Assembly (NCBI RefSeq): GCF_016526145.1
Contig: NZ_JADDUE010000014.1
Span: 1-64,000 of the forward strand
Direction of reading: 5' to 3'
Origin: Saccharopolyspora galaxeae
GTDB lineage: Bacteria; Actinomycetota; Actinomycetes; Mycobacteriales; Pseudonocardiaceae
DNA length: 64,000 nt
Both the position numbers and the translations under genes were made by a program. Under the pieces are notes generated by a model, which made no database searches, had not been told where the DNA came from, and saw only the letters and a program-made list of their open reading frames with translations. The stretch's first letter is position 1, and every line of letters begins with the position of its first letter. Positions 60,938 through 64,000 of this stretch are shown here, in pieces.

Positions 60938-62230
60938 ATGGGACAAACGACAGGCTGGATGGTCGGCGGGCTGCTCGTCCTGGTGGTGCTGCTCGGCGCC
61001 GCGGTGGCGGTGCTGGGAACGCGGTTGGCGCGGCAGAACCGCGAACGGTGGCAGCCGCCGGTGCTGGAGCAACCGCCGCAACCGGTGCTGGAAGCCCGCC
61101 CCGAACCACCGCCGGAACCGGCCCCGCCGGTCCGGGCCGACCTGGACTACCGGCGCGAGGTGGTGCAGGGCGCGCAGGAAGCGCTCGGCGGCACGATGCG
61201 GCGCATCCTGGCGCTGACGAACAACGCCGCCGAACAGCTCCAGCAGATGCAGCGCTCGCACGGTCCGGAGGTGCTGGAAGACCTGCTGCCGATCGACCAC
61301 CTGCTCGCGCAGGCGCAGCGCCGCGCGCAGATGGTGACCGTGCTGTGCGGCTCCACCCCCGGCCAGCAGCGTTCCCCGCAGCTGCTGGCGCGGCTGGTCG
61401 GCGCGGCGCAGTCCCGCATCCACGACTACGACCGGGTCCGGTTGTCCACTCGGGACACCACGACGGCGGTGCTGGGCCGGGTGGTCGAGCCGATCAGCGC
61501 CGGCCTGGCCGAGCTGCTGGACAACGCGACCCGCTCGTCCCCGCCGACCGCGCCGGTCGACGTGCTGATCACCGCCGAGTACCACGGGGTGTCGATCGAG
61601 ATCCACGACGGCGGCGTGGGAATGCCGCCGGACGCGCTGGGGCAGGCCAACGCGCTGCTGGCGCACGGCGAGTCCGAAGTGGAGCTGACCGAGCTGGGCA
61701 ACCCGCCGCGCACCGGGCTGGCGGGCTGCGGCGTGCTGGCGGCGAGCTACGGCTTCCACGTGCGGCTCGACGCCGCGTCCAGCCGGGGCGGGCTGCGCGC
61801 GGTGCTGCTGGTGCCGCACAACCTGCTGACCACTCTGGAACCGGCGACCACCGAGGAGGCACCGGCCGCGGCGCAGACCGCGGAGGCCGAACCCGCGCCG
61901 CGGCACCGCCGCAGCGAACCGGAGACGGACACCACCGCCTCCGGGCTGCCGAAGCGGCCGCGCCGCACGGTGACCCGCTCCGGCGACCTGTCCGAGCACC
62001 CAGCAGCAGGCGACACCGCGGAGTCCGTCGGCGACACGGCTGGACTGCGCACGCAGGACGTCGCGAAGACGCTGCGCGGCCTGCAACGCGCGAGCCGCCC
62101 GACGACGGATCAGGACGTGGGGCCGTCCGACGTGGCGGCACCGGACATCCCCGGGCCGGACAGCGCGGTTCGCGACCGCGAAGCGGGGGATCCGACCGCC
62201 ACCTCATCAGGAAAGGACGCGAACGCATGA
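60938..62230 (+). CDS. cvnA: Conservon sensor histidine kinase-like ATPase (CvnA)
   Basis: A 430-residue membrane kinase-like protein: one N-terminal membrane segment (MVGGLLVLVVLLGAAVAVLG), a Pro-rich linker, then an ATPase domain with N-box LAELLDNATRSSPP and G1 box IHDGGVGMPPDAL. The C-terminal 110 residues are an acidic disordered tail. CvnA heads a conserved operon in which the kinase-like protein signals to a small GTPase module. GAGGAATCG precedes ATG 60938. Its stop overlaps the next start. Confidence 0.88.
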   Translation: MGQTTGWMVGGLLVLVVLLGAAVAVLGTRLARQNRERWQPPVLEQPPQPVLEARPEPPPEPAPPVRADLDYRREVVQGAQEALGGTMRRILALTNNAAEQLQQMQRSHGPEVLEDLLPIDHLLAQAQRRAQMVTVLCGSTPGQQRSPQLLARLVGAAQSRIHDYDRVRLSTRDTTTAVLGRVVEPISAGLAELLDNATRSSPPTAPVDVLITAEYHGVSIEIHDGGVGMPPDALGQANALLAHGESEVELTELGNPPRTGLAGCGVLAASYGFHVRLDAASSRGGLRAVLLVPHNLLTTLEPATTEEAPAAAQTAEAEPAPRHRRSEPETDTTASGLPKRPRRTVTRSGDLSEHPAAGDTAESVGDTAGLRTQDVAKTLRGLQRASRPTTDQDVGPSDVAAPDIPGPDSAVRDREAGDPTATSSGKDANA

Positions 62231-62652
62231 GCGAGACCGCTCGCCGAGCAGCGCTGCCGGACCGCACCTGGGTGCTCGACGACCTGGTCGAGCACGCCGG
62301 GATCCGCGCGGCCATCGCGGTGTCCGGGGACGGGATGCTGCTGGTCAAGAACGCCGCCCTGGACCGGGCCGACGCGGAGCGGTGGGCGGCCGTGAGCGCC
62401 CCGCTGCAGTCCTGCGCCCGGCACGGGATGGAACCGCTGGGCTACCCGACCGGTGGTTTCGAGCAGGTGATGGTGCAGCACGCCCGCGGCTTCCAGCTGC
62501 TGCAGCCGTTCGGCGAGGAGTCGTACCTGGTGCTGGTCACCGAAGCGGACGCCGACCTGGGCGTGGTGGCCACCGAGATGCAGGCGACCGCTCAGCGGCT
62601 CGGGCAGGAGATGGGCACGGCTGCGCGCACCGCCGCCGGGAACCGGCCGTGA
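62227..62652 (+). CDS. cvnB: Roadblock/LC7-domain protein (CvnB)
   Basis: A 141-residue protein with a Roadblock/LC7 fold: WVLDDLVEHAGIRAAIAVSG, GMLLV, QVMVQHARGFQLL and YLVLVTEADADLGVV. Roadblock proteins regulate small GTPases. ATGA overlap with cvnA and GTGA overlap with the next gene mark tight coupling. Confidence 0.9.
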   Translation: MSETARRAALPDRTWVLDDLVEHAGIRAAIAVSGDGMLLVKNAALDRADAERWAAVSAPLQSCARHGMEPLGYPTGGFEQVMVQHARGFQLLQPFGEESYLVLVTEADADLGVVATEMQATAQRLGQEMGTAARTAAGNRP

Positions 62653-63017
62653 GTCCAGGCCCGCACAGACGCGAATCCGAGCTGGTGCGCTCGTACGTGC
62701 TCACCCGCGGGCGGGCGCGCGCGGACAACCCGGTGGAACCCGCGACGCTGGTGCGGGCCGTATCGCGCGGCACCGTGCCCGAACTCGAACCGGACCGCCG
62801 CCGGATCGTGCAGGTCTGCCAGGGCGGGGCGCTGGCGGTGGCGGAGATCGCCGCGCACACCCGGCTGCCGCTGAGCGTCTCGCTCGTGGTGGTCGGGGAT
62901 CTGATCGATGACGGCTACCTGGCGCCCGCCGCGGCTTCCCGGCCGTCGGCCACGCCCAGCCCGGACCTGTTGAAGGAGGTGCTGGATGGACTTCGCAACC
63001 TGGACACCTCCGCATGA
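62649..63017 (+). CDS. cvnC: DUF742 protein (CvnC)
   Basis: A 122-residue protein of the DUF742 family, with LVRSYVLTRGRARADN, CQGGALAVAEIAAHTRLPLS and LIDDGYLAP. A small winged-helix-like protein always found in conservons between the roadblock and GTPase genes. GTG 62649 overlaps the cvnB stop; the 3' end overlaps the GTPase gene by 32 bases. Confidence 0.9.
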   Translation: MSPGPHRRESELVRSYVLTRGRARADNPVEPATLVRAVSRGTVPELEPDRRRIVQVCQGGALAVAEIAAHTRLPLSVSLVVVGDLIDDGYLAPAAASRPSATPSPDLLKEVLDGLRNLDTSA

Positions 63018-63609
63018 GTCGGCCTACCTCGCCCCGACCGTGCGCCGCTCGGCGAAGATCCTGATCGTCGGCCCCGCCGGGGTCGGCAAGACCACGTTCG
63101 TCGACACCATGTCGGAGATCGAGCCGCTGCACACCGAGGAATCGCTGACCGCGGCCAGCGAGGGCGTGGACGACCTGCGCGGCACTCCGGCGAAGACGAC
63201 CACGACGGTGGCGCTGGACTTCGGGCGGCGCACGCTCAACGAGCAGCTGGTGCTGTACCTGTTCGGCACGCCGGGGCAGCAACGGTTCAACTACCTGTGG
63301 CGGACTTTGGCGCGCGGCGCGCTGGGCGCGATGGTGCTGGTGGACACCCGGCGGCCGGACGCCTCGTTCGACGTGATGGACCGGGTGGAGCAGCTGGAGG
63401 TGCCGTACGCGATCGCGGTGAACGCCTTCGACACCGCGCCGCGCTACCCGGCCGAGGAGCTGCGCGAGGCGCTGGACCCGCCGCCGGGCACGCCGCTGGG
63501 CGTCTGCGACGCGCGCGACGAGCCGTCCTGCAACCGAATGCTGATCACGCTGGTGGAAAACGTGCTCGCCGGCGCGGGCACGACGAAGGAGCACGGAGTC
63601 TCGGCTTGA
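62986..63609 (+). CDS. cvnD: Conservon small GTPase (CvnD)
   Basis: A 207-residue Ras-like/MglA-type GTPase. The P-loop is VGPAGVGKTTFVD (about 29-41), switch region TTTVALDFGR, and the G3 equivalent LFGTPGQQRFNYLW. AVNAFD replaces the NKxD base-specificity motif, as is usual for conservon GTPases. Cytoplasmic signal switch controlled by CvnA-C. Stop overlaps the P450 start (TTGA). Confidence 0.9.
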   Translation: MDFATWTPPHESAYLAPTVRRSAKILIVGPAGVGKTTFVDTMSEIEPLHTEESLTAASEGVDDLRGTPAKTTTTVALDFGRRTLNEQLVLYLFGTPGQQRFNYLWRTLARGALGAMVLVDTRRPDASFDVMDRVEQLEVPYAIAVNAFDTAPRYPAEELREALDPPPGTPLGVCDARDEPSCNRMLITLVENVLAGAGTTKEHGVSA

Positions 63610-64000
63610 CCACTCATCTCGACACCGAGCGCATCCCGCTGTACGGCGAGGACTTCACCGGGAACCCGGACCGGGTCTATTCGCAGCTGCGCTCGCGCGG
63701 CCCGATCGTGCCGGTGGAGCTCGCCCCGGACGTGCCCGCGATGCTGGTGGTGGACTACGACACGGCGCTGCAGGTGCTGCGCAGTCCGCACGTGTTCGTG
63801 AAGGACTCGCGCCGCTGGCAGGCCACCGCGCCTGCGGACGCGCCGGTGCTGCCGATGATGTCGTGGCGGCCGAACACCTTGTTCGCCGACGGGGAGCAGC
63901 ACGCGCGGCTGCGCCCGCCGGTGGCCAACAGCCTCGACCTGGTCAAGCCCGCGCAGCTGCGGCGGTACGTGCGCAGCAGCGCGGCCGGGCTGATCCGCGG
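63606..64000 (+). CDS. cvnE: Conservon cytochrome P450 (CvnE), cut by window end
   Basis: The first 131 residues of a P450, from TTG 63606 overlapping the GTPase stop. RIPLYGEDFTGNPDRVYSQL and LFADGEQHARLRPPVANSLD (C-helix region with the conserved His-x3-Arg) identify it. The heme cysteine and I-helix lie beyond the window. Conservons of the five-gene type end in such a P450, whose substrate is not known. Confidence 0.85.
   Translation, partial: MTTHLDTERIPLYGEDFTGNPDRVYSQLRSRGPIVPVELAPDVPAMLVVDYDTALQVLRSPHVFVKDSRRWQATAPADAPVLPMMSWRPNTLFADGEQHARLRPPVANSLDLVKPAQLRRYVRSSAAGLIR

Overview
The window reads as high-GC actinomycete chromosome. GTG and TTG starts, ATGA-coupled operons, a conservon (sensor kinase, roadblock protein, DUF742 protein, GTPase, P450) and a LigD-type repair protein point to Pseudonocardiales, plausibly Saccharopolyspora or a relative. 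That placement is inferred from gene content; no search was run.

Two blocks are joined at an intact tRNA-Pro(GGG) gene (48483-48556, minus). Everything left of it (1 to about 48480) looks like one integrative and conjugative element (ICE) whose other end lies outside the window. Everything right of it (48627-64000) looks like ordinary host chromosome.

ICE layout. (a) 1-10275, plus: a Tad/Flp-type pilus operon (prepilin peptidase, lipoprotein, secreted protein, SAF-domain protein, CpaE-like protein, TadA ATPase, TadB, TadC, a small pilin, three TadE/G-like pseudopilins, and a large membrane protein carrying LysM and BTAD domains). (b) 11111-17254: a MoxR AAA ATPase with its own winged helix, a partner combining an HExxH site with a von Willebrand A domain, and three small accessory genes. 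(c) 28100 down to 17337, minus: a type IV secretion/conjugation operon (sigma-like regulator, pilin-like protein, VirB6/TrbL-like protein, Pro-rich membrane protein, PrgI, VirB4, VirD4/TraG coupling protein, replication-relaxation protein, transglycosylase-M23 cell wall hydrolase). (d) 28101-28623: a regulatory region with helically phased GTAC repeats. (e) 28624-32089: a methyltransferase-like pair, an excisionase-like HTH protein and a tyrosine integrase.

Between the integrase and the tRNA lies about 15 kb of visibly more AT-rich DNA (32315-47415) that reads as a specialised-metabolite cluster without PKS or NRPS megaenzymes. It holds a MarR regulator, two short-chain dehydrogenases, an asparagine-synthetase-like amidotransferase whose frame is broken at an A7 run, an MIO enzyme resembling tyrosine 2,3-aminomutase, a drug exporter, a class II DAHP synthase, an amidase, a short AMP-ligase-like protein, a free-standing carrier protein, a tautomerase, an alpha-toroid (prenyltransferase/squalene-cyclase fold) protein and a PaaK-like ligase. 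Three copies of TTTAnnnnTAAA lie in its three apparent promoter regions and suggest one shared operator. A reasonable model, all inference, is that DAHP synthase raises aromatic amino acid supply, the MIO enzyme makes a beta-aryl amino acid or aryl acrylate, the ligases load it on the carrier protein, the reductases, tautomerase and toroid protein tailor it, the amide enzymes cap or cleave it, and the MFS pump exports it.

Host side: tRNA-Pro, DinB-like polymerase, NUDIX hydrolase, DUF1707 protein, two MFS metabolite symporters, LigD (phosphoesterase plus polymerase, no ligase), an orphan xanthine dehydrogenase/CoxL-type large subunit, an internally deleted alcohol dehydrogenase remnant, an F420-type oxidoreductase, a PAP2 phosphatase, and the conservon, whose P450 runs off the window end.
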